A stretch of 64,000 nucleotides of DNA from Typha latifolia (lineage: Eukaryota; Streptophyta; Magnoliopsida; Poales; Typhaceae). Positions 24,401-36,878 of the stretch are shown one piece after another. The stretch lies in the NCBI GenBank assembly GCA_019914945.1, contig CM034102.1, forward strand, positions 17,039,501 to 17,103,500, written 5' to 3'. The notes under the pieces were generated by a model. It was given only the letters and a program-made list of their open reading frames with translations. It did not search any database and was not told the origin of the DNA. A program made the position numbers and the translations under genes. Position 1 is the stretch's first letter; every line of letters begins with the position of its first letter.

Positions 24401-27400
24401 TTTTGAGAATCTAAAGTGTTTCTATCTTTGACAAACCTCATCAGCTGTTCATTCATTTCCTGATGCCCTTTCTCTATATTTTCTTGGAGGAGAGAAATTG
24501 TATAAAGACAGGAAGAATATTCACTTCTGAGGTTTTCCAACTCATTTATTGTTTGATTCTGGCTTTCTTTAAGATCCTGAATTAATCTTTCATAGTAGCA
24601 CTCCATATGGCTCATTTCCTTCATTAGGCTTTCTTTTTCGGTTTTTGACTCCTCCAATTTCTGCAGAAGTTCACATATTTTCTCTTCCATCATGTTTTCT
24701 GCACTCAAATTTGTTTTGTGGGGGTCATGTGTATCAATAAACTGACAGGAACCATCTAAAAAGTTTCTCCTGTCTTCGAAATATTGTGCTCTAGCATATC
24801 CCTCCAGACCCCGTTGTTGGCTAATACTTTGCTTAAGGCTGTCAAGAACAAACTCAAGAACCTCAAAATCAGCATGAAGAAAGTGAAAGTCATCATTTTC
24901 GCAGTATCCAAGGAAAGTCTTCTTTTGGATTTCCTGAACTTTACTCTCGATAAGCAACAGAGCCTGAAGCCATTTGGTTTGCACATCATGCACTTTATGG
25001 TCTCCATCAAGAAAATTATTCACAAGCTTACCATCAAAAGAAGCATCTGCTAAGTCAGATTTAATCATAAGAGAAGAGGTAGGCTTATTGGCATTGCGAG
25101 ATTTTAATTTTTCAATATCATTTTTGAATCCTGAACATTCAGATTTTAACATAGAGACTTCCTTCATCAGTTGTTTTCCTGAATCAAGCTCAAAAGAAAG
25201 CTGTTCTGCCAAGCTTTGAGTTCCTGCACCTAATTCGTTTGTAATGCTTTGTAGTGTATTCGCTTCTGTTTTGAGCTGTAGAAAAGCCGACTCCGCAACC
25301 TCCAATCTCAATCTGAGCATATTATTCTCTTCATAAGCAGTTGCTAAATCATTATCAGCAGAGTAGTCTGAATTCCATCCACAAGTCCATTCGTTGCTAC
25401 CTTGGGTTGGAAGGCAATTGCTACGTTGTTCCTCTTTCTTAGTTACAGAAGTCCAAATGAGGGGAAATCCACCTATATCACCAGATATTTTGCTCTTGAA
25501 ACTATCAACTTCATGTACACCAGAAATGTCATTCTTTTCAGCACATAAGCTATCTGATGTATATGATGAACCATCTAGTCCAGCAGCTGAGATTGCACAA
25601 TCTTCATTTGATTCTGCCATCTCTTTACCAGCAGGAAGCTCGACATGGTCTTCTTTGAACTCAACCCTTGCATTGACCTGTTTCCAGTGATAGAGAGAAT
25701 GAATATCACGTGGGAACATCATTCTGCTAATAGAGAAAGATGTTTTTGAGTTGCATATACCCAGATAACATGCTTTGCACAGACAGTGGAGATAATCCAA
25801 ACCCATTTGATGTTGAATATTTATTACAACCATTACCACCAAACCTTTAGTTCCCTTTATTTGTGTCAGATTGATGTTCAATATTTCCATGCCAAATATC
25901 CAAACCACATGCAAGTGCTAATAATAAATAATTGAATGGTTGAGCCTCATCATAAAAGCTAAATGATCTTTTGAAGTATCAAAAGAAACAAGGAAATATT
26001 TTATTACTTTTACAAGAAGGCATCATAATGATATCATTAAAATTGATTTATGTAGAAGGAAATGGTGCTATCAGGTTTCACTATCCACCAGGTCATTCAG
26101 TGTAAGAACTGAATTGCAAGTCCCCGAACAATAACTCTTCAACAGCAAAGAGGGTACATGGCTATATTTCTTCTTTTACTTGCTTGCTTTGTTGCATGGT
26201 TTGGCTAGCTTGTTGATAAAAGGAGAGATAGCAGTATATCCTAGTGGCAAAGCAGACAGGTTGGAGGACAATGATCTAATATAAACATGACATAATTACT
26301 AAAAAGCACTTCTATCAGCATTTGAAGAACAAAAGTGAAACTAATGATGAAGAATTTCTGGTGAGAGTGTTTACCAGAGAGCAGCTCATATCTCAAGGCT
26401 CAAAGTCTAAAATGAAAGTTGTCCTGCGGGGTGGAGTGCAATACAGCCCCAGAGGGTGTCACTTGGTGAAAAAAATTAATGCTTTCTAGTCTCTAGAAAT
26501 TCATTATTTTGCAAGTGTGCAACAATTCAAGTATGGTATGCCGGTTGGATATATGTTTATGGATTATATAATCAGAAGAAACTTTCTTTTATTTGTATTG
26601 CTTTCTTCCAAAGAAGATTCTTTTTCATAGTATAAATTGGTGTTTTAGGAACATTCCATACAAAATCTGTTTGAGTATGAAAGTATATCAAACCTTGTTT
26701 GTAGTATCCCCAGCAAACTCTGAAGAAGTTGTTATGGTTTCCAGAGGATTATGACTTCTCTGGTTGGATATCTTCTGAAACCCCTTTACGCTGAGCTCCC
26801 TTTGCTGCTCAAATTCTCTGAAAGTGTGCAATCACATGTAAGACTAGTAGCTGATAATAATTAAACCAGCCTCTTTTTTTCAGTTACTAAAGCAACACCT
26901 GAAGCCAGTTTTGGAAGTCAAAAGTTGCACAATTACCTGAGATATAATAAGAGAAAAGCACAAAATCAGAAGGTTGAAGCAATTATGATCACCATAATAG
27001 TTGATTTGCATACTGAAGGCACATGAGTGAAAAGCAATTACTAACTAGACATACAAACAGCGATATTAAAGAAAGCAAGGAACTTATGGGGAAAATGTTT
27101 AATCAAACAAAAAATTCTCACATGTAAAACTGTTCCATAGTCACAACCATGCAGAGGTAATGCAACCGAGGAAGGCTTCAGTGCAGCAGCAAAGTCCGCA
27201 AGGTTGATGTCAACCTCTCCAAGAAGACCAGACCGAGAAAGCCCCTGATTATAGTGAAAATTGACAAATTGTGATGCAATTATCCACTCGTTAGTAAGAT
27301 CTCATGGATTCTTGTTTCAGTAGAAATGGAGACATAAATGACAAACATGCAGGCTTCCAATATATATTAGATATATATAGAGACAAATATAAGGAGGTAC

Positions 27401-28970
27401 CGTTGCCACCACAAGTGTATAGAGCTTTTCATCATATTTTTTCGTTCTTGTATCCTGAAGAAGCCTCGTAGTTTCATAAATTGGGTCTGACCATTTACAG
27501 TTCCCGTTCCTCACGTTTGCTTTGCTTGTCTTAGCAGTTGGTTGCTTTGCATCAGTAGGAATAAGGGATACAAATAGCTTGTCCCATCCTGTCTGTGGAA
27601 TCTGAAACAAGGAAGAAAAGTTCACTTTTCGATATACAGAAAAATGAGAAAAAAAATGGCAATTACACTTATATTGATTATGCAAAAACAATTCCCTGAG
27701 GCAGCACTAGAGTCATGGAAAAAAAGGTAGAGCTGAATAATAATACTATTATCTATTATAGTGCAGTGTGGAGGCAGCATATTCTCTTATGTATAGGCTA
27801 ACTGTTTATCTAATAGTTTAGCCTTAGCCCTGGTTTGTGGTCAGCTGAAGAACGAAGGACAAGTTCTATGCTCATCATCATAAAACAAAGCAATAAAACA
27901 ATTCAAAATCATTACATTACTTCAGAAGGAGAAATAAGCAAGTAAGAAAACTAATACAAACAAGGGACCACCTAAACAGGAAAACCAAGCAGAGAAGGCA
28001 AGTAATTAAAACAAGATCTAAGGAACAAGGAAATCCTATAATATAGTAAATTGGTTTATGATCAGCTGAAGAATGAAGGACAAGTTCTATGCTCATCATC
28101 ATAAAACAAAGCAATAAAACCATTAAAAATAATTAAATTACTTCAGAAGGAGAAAAAAGCAAGTAAGAAAACCAATACAAATAAGGGACCACATAAACAG
28201 AAAAACAAAGCAGAGAAGGCAAGTCATTAAAACAAGATCTAGGGAACAAAGGAATCCTATAATATAGTAAAATCAAACAAACTAGGAATGTCTTGGTACT
28301 ACATCAGAATCAGCACTTTTCATCATACAAAGGATGAAGGACAAGTGACTAAAGATCAAGTTAGTTCCTTATCAATGAGTTGATAACAAGTTGCTGGTAA
28401 AAGAGCAGCTGTAAGAGACAGAAAGAGATGGCAATAACAGAGACAGCTTATTAAACAATTTCCTACATGCAGCATCACTTTAACTTAAGAACCCACAAAC
28501 GTAAGACGATAACAGTATATGATCAAGAACTGGAGCAACAAGTAAGCATTAGCGCACAAATTTGAACCAAAGACAACATAGTTTTTTCTAACTTCCTATA
28601 ACCAAAATAGCGAGTATTATCTAAGCTGTACTTTTTATATGCAAGCAAACAATATGAGGGTTCTTTTCAAGTCTATTATCTTGTTTTCTAGCAAAAACTC
28701 GATTTCATCTGCACCCTACTACCAGCCTCAACAAGTAGAGTCAAGGGAAAAGATTATGTGCAAGTCAATTAATTATCCAAAGCAAGACTTAAAAGTGAAA
28801 TAACACATCCATGAGTGTCTATAAGGCCAACTAATTCTTGAACAAGGAAAAGAAAAGCAAATAGAAAGGCACGTTCTAAAAGCACAACTCACATGTGTAG
28901 CATGAAACTGTAGCCGAAAGACCACTTTCACTTTGGTCTTTTCACTCTTCCACTTGGGAATCCTCGACAT
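18420..28970 (-). CDS. Giant NT-C2 and coiled-coil protein (At1g22060-like), about 1,953 aa
   Basis: Ten coding exons: 28970-28893, 27601-27401, 27244-27122, 26936-26899, 26817-26694, 25677-20986, 20520-20395, 19614-19507, 19421-19282 and 18651-18420. The total is 1,954 codons with stop, with continuous phase. The first exons encode an NT-C2 (EEIG1/EHBP1-type) domain, about residues 1-145: MSRIPKWKSEKTKVKVVFRL, TGWDKLFVSLIPTD, CKWSDPIYETTRLLQD, ALPLHGCDYGTVLH, QLLTSKTGFREFEQQREL. A single 4.7-kb exon supplies most of the rest, almost continuous coiled coil rich in Glu, Lys, Leu and Gln. The C-terminus YSQLSLRFAEVEGERQKLMV is the conserved end of the family. Such proteins are annotated 'myosin heavy chain-related' or 'sporulation-specific' but have no motor domain. 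NT-C2 domains suggest membrane-cytoskeleton or organelle tethering, which is inference. The 38-nt exon was placed by phase and homology. An additional small exon between the last two cannot be excluded. Confidence 0.9.
20003..20170. repeat. 84-bp tandem duplication in an intron of the coiled-coil gene
   Basis: Two head-to-tail copies of 84 bases, each containing ATTAGATGTACTC and ending CTGCCATTGCAGTGG, with only a few substitutions. They lie in the intron between exons 20520-20395 and 19614-19507. Confidence 0.9.
27831..28272. repeat. About 221-bp tandem duplication in intron 1 of the coiled-coil gene
   Basis: The unit starting TGGTTTGTGGTCAGCTGAAG at 27831 recurs as TGGTTTATGATCAGCTGAAG at 28052. 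Similarity continues through AACAAGATCTA and AATCCTATAATATAGTAAA near 28250-28272. There are scattered substitutions and few indels. Confidence 0.9.
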
Positions 28971-29751
28971 TGTCCTTTAATCAAGCTAATTATCAACTCA
29001 AAAGCATATTGTCCTTCCCTAACCACCTCTCCTCCACTGCAAACCCAATGCCAACGAACCAGGTTAACAAATGCAAAATCAGCATTCTTCATCCTTTCCC
29101 CCAAACAAACAAGCAACTCATTCTTTCTTTCAAAAACTAATGTAAAATCTAAAAGATCTAACAAAGAACTAAAAATAGATGCTCAACTACGTCCAAATTC
29201 AAATTTTCATTTCTAAAACAACCAAAATTTTCTCTCCCAGAATTTCCGGTTTGAAATCGGTTAACAAGTTCCCCAGCCAAGAAAGAGAGGAATCAAAAAA
29301 GGCACTTAAGATTCATCAGCAAAGCTCACACCTTTCTAATAGAAGAGCATCAAATGCGACACGAAATGAGCTTCCAATACAGTATCGGAACCAATAAAAG
29401 ACTTCGAATGAGGAACTAAATCGCAAAACCCAACCTGTAATCGCATCAACACAAGAAAACACCTGAAATGCCTGCCGCGACAATAGATTTCTCGATCAAC
29501 CTCGCTAGATCCACAACTGCAACTACTGAGGTGACCCACACTATTGGCCGAAAGGGGTTGGAACAGAGAGAAGAAGAAAGAGAAGGAAAGAGACCGCGCG
29601 CCGCACTCGTACCTAACTCCGGATCTACTGCTTGGAGTTCAAGCGATAGCGACAAGATTCGTAGCCTCGAAGTCTCGTACAATATCGAATTAGTGTAGAT
29701 CGTGGATCGAGGAGGCGAGTCGTCTATACAGTCTCTCGACTTCGCCACTGG

Positions 29752-29826
<75 letters not shown>

Positions 29827-30491
29827 TTTGAGAGATCGACTATTTTAATAATAACGACATCCCGCCAAACACTAAAATTATCAAAAATATATATATATAT
29901 GTCAATGATCATACTCGAGTAGTGCTCAAGTCTACATACAATATACCAAATTATCAAAATTCCATCTTATATGATGCAACTTAATAAATGCATTAAGATC
30001 CCACCAACCACCACTAGCTTAGGTTGTTTGCAACTTAAGCTTATAATTATATCTAAATCTTCTATCTCGATAAATATTTATTTGATGACAGAATAAGTGG
30101 ATGTTTAACGTCATTTTGGCCTATCCTTTGATGACATTTGTAAATTGCCAATCCGTAATCCAAGCACGTTGCTAATTGGACGTCCGTCTAGAATACGAAG
30201 CCGGATCCTCTCCAGTAACTGGTGAGATCGAATGTAATCACGTGTCTCGCACGAATCTTGGCGCGCGTAGCAATTGGATCCTCGAACGGTAACCGTTGAT
30301 TCGCACTGGTCTTCTCCAATACATTGCACGAGATCCTTACTCCCTCTACTCCCTTTCGTGTTGCCTCGCTTCCTCTAATTCTTTCTCCCTCCTCGAAAGT
30401 CTAACCCTAGTAAGAGAAGAAAAAAAAATCCCCTCTAATCGAACGCAATTCGAAGCGGAATTCCAAGTAGCGGAGTGGAGTGGAGTCGATC
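28971..30491. promoter_or_regulatory. Divergent region of the coiled-coil gene (-) and ATG14 (+)
   Basis: The minus-strand side likely carries a 5' UTR exon ending at 29463 (AGG followed by TGTTTTC on the minus strand) and a 5' UTR intron with acceptor near 28988. A long CT/GA tract follows near 29755-29826. The plus-strand leader of ATG14 shows CTAACCCTAGTAAG (telo-box-like) near 30401-30414. The stretch between about 29830 and 30300 is AT-rich, with no coding signal. Confidence 0.55.
29755..29826. repeat. (CT/GA)n-(TA)n compound microsatellite
   Basis: Nearly 60 bases of TC dinucleotides, with one interruption (TCTCCTCT), followed by a short TA run. On the minus strand it is a GA tract at the presumed transcription start region of the coiled-coil gene, where GAGA-binding BBR/BPC factors are known to act in plants. 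A regulatory role is inference. Confidence 0.95.
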
Positions 30492-33400
30492 ATGGCGCGA
30501 AAGAGCAGCAGTTGCGCCATATGCGAGGGTTCCAATCTCGCCTCCATCTGCGCCATCTGCGTTAACTACAGGTGATTGCAATCTCCCTGAAAAGCTCGAT
30601 TTTTTGCGTATTTGATTGAGATAACATCTATTTGTTAGATAATTTCTTATATGCTTCCATTCTTGCATTGATTTTTCGTGTATGTGATTTGACTTGAAGA
30701 TTGAACGAATACAACTCGTCGCTGAAGTCGTTGAAGAGTTACCGCGATTCGCTCTATTCGCGCTTGAACGATGCCCTACAGGCAAAGGTTTGCCTTCGTG
30801 TCCTCATCGTATTGCAAGACTAATCGTTGGTCCCTCCCTATGAGTTATGTGTAATTGTCGAAACACCAATTGCTAGCTGTTTCTGTTGCATATTATGATG
30901 ATTCCTTTACAAATTGCGGAAAGCCTTTGTTTCTGAAATATCAAAGATGAAGAGAATTGAAACTTTACTTCTTCACTGGCCTTATTTTTACTGCAAAATA
31001 GCTTGTATTTTTATTCGCTTTTTCTTCTTTCTAGACAATAGCATGTAGGGCAAATCAATATATGCACTCCATTATCATGGAAGCCTTTCCCCCAGCATTA
31101 TGGGGTCAGCTAAAGCACAACTCAAAGATAAGGAGGTTTAAGTTGTCAATGCATTAACCCCAAATAGTTGTAGGGATTATAGGCATTCTCATGTATGCAA
31201 GCTAACAAGCACCTTTTGCTTCTATTAGTTCAATATTTTAGCTGAAGAGTCAATAATACTAGGGCTTCAACAAGTCCTACATAGCCAATGCAAGTCACAA
31301 AGGGCAGTCAAGTGGTCACTTATGCATGTGCTTCCATTTAGACAGACTTATAGGGCCTATTCTACTTGGCTGTCTGTCTGTTACCATGTACTGAATTTAA
31401 AAAGCAGTTCTAGACCAGCTATGAAGTTATTTTTTTTTCTATGTTTTCCAGAAGAAGGCAGATGATCAGAGAAATTGGAGAGTAAACCAAAATGAAAAAA
31501 TAAAAAAGTTGAAAGATCGATTAAGCAACCTTAGGAAAGCACTCTCACAAGGTTGGTTTCTTTCCAGATAATACTTGTCTGTTTAGGATTTCCTAAATTG
31601 CCATTTCACTTCCATGTTTCTGTATTTATATTTGCGACTAGTGTTCTCTTTCAGAGAAGGCTAAGGTTGAGGAAGTATCGAATGATGTGAAGTTACAATA
31701 CGCATTGTTGGATTCAGCTTTTGCGACAGTATGGGATTTCCTATTACATTTATTTTATCCAATCAATATCAATTATCTGTTCTGTTGAAGAATGTGCTTG
31801 AAGTTTGCAGATGCAATGTCTAATTATTAGTTTCTCATTTTCAGTTAGACAAAAATCGTGTGGAGTTGTTGGACAAGTTTTACCCTAATCTCATCCACAC
31901 ACAGGGTTTAGGTTATGTAAGTTTTCCTTTTCTGTATCATCTTTCAAAGAAAACTTGTATAAATTTTATTTTTTTCATTTTTAAGACATTGAATATGTAA
32001 AATGTCTCTGCACACAATCCTATAGAGGGCAAAGAGGGTAATGTAGATGAGGCATCAAATGTCAGGGAGAAGAGATGAAATCAATTAGAGAAAAACACAT
32101 CGCGTATTACCCTTCCCACAGTTTTAAAACATGCCAAATCAAAAATGTTATGGAGTTAAAAGGCCAAGATAAAACTATGGCAAATAAATCCTGCAATATA
32201 TTTCTGGGTTTGGAATCAAAGTATAAACAAAAAAAAATGCCAAATGCATGATGGCTACTCGCTTATATCTTTTTATGTGTTTTCTTTTTTCCTGCGCTAT
32301 AATTGCTAGTTTTTGTTGTCATTCATTGATAGACCTGGTATTATGTTCACTGCAGATGGCAATCACCTCAGAACGTCTCCACAAACAATCGATAGTTATT
32401 AAACAGATCGGCAGACTCTTTCCTATTCGACGAGTGAGTGCTATTATTTTGTTATTTCAATTTTTGGTTTTATAAATTACAAACAACCAGAGAATAATTC
32501 ACTAGATACTCTTCATATGGTTTAGGTGAAGCATGGTGGGTATTATTACTGTAGTAGGAGTATTACCTCTTATTTGAGAATATGTAGCTTCTCAGATTCC
32601 ATCCCACATGCAGTCACAGACTTCTCCTCTGTTTGGGGTGATTTTGTACTGTTGTCTATGTCAGTACAAGATGTACCTATGAATTTGGGATCTTCTTGTG
32701 ACAGTTAGTAGAATAAGTACATGCCATGTGATAGTTGGCAACAAAAGGAGTCATAGTGTGACAATTATAACCTTCTGACCCTATTTCCCATCCTCATCTT
32801 GTGAGTCAGTCTCTTTAGTTATATATTGTATATACTCAAATTGCCATTGCTTGTGTACTAGTATGTGCATCACTCTGCCACGTATGCTTATGTGCCCTTG
32901 GCAATCTACATCCACAGCCCTTTAGAATTCCACATGGAAAATTCTGGTAGTTTGATTATCTTTCTTATATGTAGCATAAGTTAAACAGTTTCAGGGTTCA
33001 TCAGTAAGATAATTTTGGACGGCTGTTGAATAGCTTGAACAGCTTTATGCTGTTTGAATCCAGGTCAATGCAGATGGAGAGAAAAAGGATGGGTACGATG
33101 GGCCATATGATCAAATATGCAATGCTCGGTTACCTAGAGGGCTTGATCCACATTCAATTCCATCTGAGGAGCTTGCTGCCTCTTTGGGGTCAGCTCTTCT
33201 CACTCTTATATTTCTAATCATCATTCTGGTTTCCTAGACAATCTTGCATCTAACTTCTAGTGTTTAATTCAAGAATGATTTAATACAAGTTTGTTTCCTG
33301 CAATTTACAAGTTTTGTCACATGGTAATTGTGATAGTTACTGAGAATCTGTGATTTGGGTTTGACATCATTCATTCATACTTTTTCTTCTTCCAAGTGTA

Positions 33401-35336
33401 CAACATTTGGTAGAACATTTTGGTCTATTCAGATATTGCAATAGAAAGTTCCTATTTGCACCGAAGTAACTTAATTATCTATGGTTGCATAACAGGTACA
33501 TGGTACAACTTCTAAACATTGTAATTCCAACCCTGGCTGCTCCGTCCCTTCACATTTCTGGTTTCGCGGTAAGCTATAGGTGATCACTCTAGATTAGGGG
33601 GGAGGTATTAAGTTGGAGTTAGTATCCTAATTACACTAAGAGAATGTTTTATGCTGATTTTCATTTTAGTAAAAGGACAAATTTGCCTTCTTATTTTTAG
33701 ATTAAATAAAAACTGTTAAGGATATATATAGTATCCCTGGCCATAGATTTGTAACAGTAGATTGTGGATATCCTATATAGTGGTCCTTTGTGATACACAC
33801 TACAAGAGTGGTTGCATTTTGTCTTGTTGTTCATTTTGTGCTAATTTGTTTTTGCCTGTGAAGATTACAAGGAATGTTTTATATTTTGAACTTCATATGG
33901 GCTGTTTGGGCTTTACATAGTATTTAAATTTCTGATACCAATACATTAACTTTCTAATGCATGGTGGCTTCAGGGTTCATGTTCACGTATATGGCAACGA
34001 GATTCATACTGGGTTTCACGGCCATCCTCTCAAAGGTGCTAACTAAGTGAGAATCTATCCTTTAGAAATTAAACACAATGGTTTTAGTGATATGATGTCT
34101 CCAGACCTGCTATGCAGTAAGGAATATCCACTTTTTATCCCACGGCAAAATTTCTGCTCGTCAAATGGGGAGAATTCGTGGTCTGGCCGAAGTTCCAGCA
34201 ATTTTGGCGTTTCGTCTGTTGAGTCTGAAAAGAAACCTTTCCTTGACTCTGGTTTAAGTGGCAGTTTCAATTATTCAATTGCTTCTCCACATTCCCTTGA
34301 GACTCACAAGGACCTGCAGAAAGGGATATCTCTACTCAAGAAAAGTGTCGCATGCATTACAGCTTATTGCTATCACTCATTATGTTTAGATGTACCTTCT
34401 GAAGCTTCCACTTTTGAAGCATTTGCTAAGTTGTTGGCCATCCTATCCTCATCAAGGGAAGTCCGGTCTGTTGTTTCATTAAAAACGGCATGGTCAAGGT
34501 ACAATTGAAAATTCTTTTTTCTTCTAAAACAGGCACATTGAATTCTTTGCTTGACAGGTTTGAGATTTCACTTATATGGTTGATTGAGCCATTATATCCA
34601 CATTCTTGCTGCTAGAATTGCCAACCACCCTTTCTCGAAAACACTCAACTAATCCTTGAAATAGAAAGAACACCCTCTGGACTTATTTAATGGTTACTTT
34701 ACATAAGTTATTACTTGATCCGGGTGTTAACATATGCAGTTACTTCTTTGTAATTTAGTTTCGGAGCTGATTAGTCAAACCTTGTAATTTAGTTTCAGAG
34801 CTGATTAGTCAAACCTTGTAATTTAATTTCAGAGCTGATTAGTCAAACCTTGTAATTTAATTTCAGAGCTGATTAGTCAAACCTTTTCCTTGCTACAAAT
34901 TGAAAATTATTATATTTATATCATCTCCTATTTGCAGATCTGATAAGCAGCCTCAGCAGCTCAACAGATCAGTATGGAATGTAAGTTCAGTTGTTTCATC
35001 AAGTAGTCTCATGGACAGCACGCACACAACAATGACAGTAATCCTTATTCTTATATAGTTATATGATCCTTGTATAGCTAACATTTCTAGTACGATGTAA
35101 TGCCTGATGACCATGTTATTTGAATGTTTGATCAGCCAAGCCCTCGTGATAATAAGCTCTCAAACTCTGCTGCGAGTTTTCTTTACTCTGCTGAGATGAC
35201 AGACTACGGGAAATCTGAGAGCCTCGTTGAAGGGTGGGATTTAGTGGAGCACCCTACCTTGCCCCCACCACCATCACAGGTTGAAGATGTCGAGCATTGG
35301 ACAAGGGCCATGTTTATTGATGCTAAGAAGAAATAG
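30492..35336 (+). CDS. ATG14: Autophagy-related protein 14 (PI3-kinase complex I subunit), 477 aa
   Basis: Twelve exons: 30492-30571, 30700-30787, 31452-31551, 31655-31728, 31845-31916, 32356-32433, 33064-33188, 33496-33568, 33974-34035, 34118-34498, 34938-35037 and 35136-35336. They encode 477 residues with all phases closing. The N-terminus carries two CxxC pairs (Cys8/11 and Cys20/23), a hallmark of ATG14, then coiled coil with DDQRNWRVNQNEKIKKLKDR. Plant-typical blocks follow: GYMAITSERLHKQSIVIKQI, GLDPHSIPSEELAASLGYMV, SCSRIWQRDSYWVSRPSS, SKEYPLFIPRQNF, THKDLQKGISLLKKSVACIT and the end VEHWTRAMFIDAKKK. ATG14 directs the Vps34-Vps15-ATG6 lipid kinase to autophagosome initiation sites. The related UVRAG/VPS38 is the alternative, but the CxxC pairs favour ATG14. 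Exon 11 was extended past an in-frame GTAAGT because the residues after it match the family. Confidence 0.9.
34748..34883. repeat. Four tandem 34-bp units in ATG14 intron 10
   Basis: Four perfect-length copies of a 34-base unit beginning TTGTAATTTA and ending TTAGTCAAACC lie between exons 10 and 11. The first differs by CGGAGC versus CAGAGC. The last two copies are identical to each other. Confidence 0.96.
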
Positions 35337-36185
35337 CAATGGCGCACTCACTCCCGCCATTATCTTACAGGTTGAAGATACTGATCAATTGGCAGTGACC
35401 ATGTTTTCGGTTGCTGCTCAGAAAACTGCCAACCCATCAGCTCTGACTTTGGCGTTGACAGCCATTATCTTTCTGAGTTTAATGTACAGCTCTAACACCT
35501 CCATTTCATCCAACCAGAGATGACTCTATAGGTCGGTAGTCAAAATTAAATTGAGTTTTACTCAGGCATTACATCTTCCTCCAGGATATTGAGCTTGTAC
35601 AGTAATTACAGCTATTTTGAACTTTTTTTTCTTTTCGTTATTAGATACGAAATGTAGGATCTTTTATGTACTTCAAAGTAGCATCAGATATGTTGTGCCA
35701 ATATTGAATACAGTGTTGTAAATTCTGGTCTACAGCAAACAATTGAATGTATCTCAATCAACGTCGAGACGTATCTGTTCATGCACTAGTTCTTAAAAAT
35801 AAAAATAAATAAATAAAATCGAGCAGTAAGACAACCTTTCTTTAGGGGTTTTTTATTTTTTATTTTTTATCATTCACACCTTTAATTGAATTTTTTTGTA
35901 TGTGTGTGGAATCTCAGTCAATTAGAATTATGTTTGATATCCAAATATTTTATGGCCCGCCCAACTCCAACCCTGACCAAAGTAATCCAACGGCTCTGAT
36001 TTATGGATCGTGGAAGGGATCAACGATAGATGATCTTGCCCACGTAGGCCATTAGCTATAAAAGCTCTAAATTAGGGTTCCCATAGTTCCTCCTCCCTTC
36101 TCTCTCTCTTGCCGCTCTCCTGCTTCAAAGGCGGCGCTACATTCTCGATCCATCTGCTACTAGGGTTTCTTCCTCTTCCACCACC
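35337..36185. promoter_or_regulatory. ATG14 3' region and eS27 promoter
   Basis: The first part is ATG14 3' UTR, including a degenerate copy of the end of its last coding exon near 35368-35397 (see findings). The right part is the promoter of the ribosomal protein gene. It has a TATA box TATAAAAG at 36057-36064, TTAGGGTT just downstream, GGCCC/GCCCA-type motifs at about 35951-36045, and TAGGGTTTC at 36161-36169 in the leader, all common in plant ribosomal protein genes. Confidence 0.7.
36057..36064 (+). promoter_or_regulatory. TATA box of eS27 gene
   Basis: TATAAAAG about 120 bases upstream of the start codon, followed within 15 bases by ATTAGGGTT. Confidence 0.7.

Positions 36186-36878
<693 letters not shown>

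Noticed and set aside
29724..29957. Frame encoding an Arg-Glu repeat protein
   Set aside because: It is only the translation of the GA microsatellite.
35281..35523. Frame at the ATG14 3' end as an independent gene
   Set aside because: Its start lies inside the ATG14 coding exon. It is better explained as an alternative ATG14 tail or 3' UTR.
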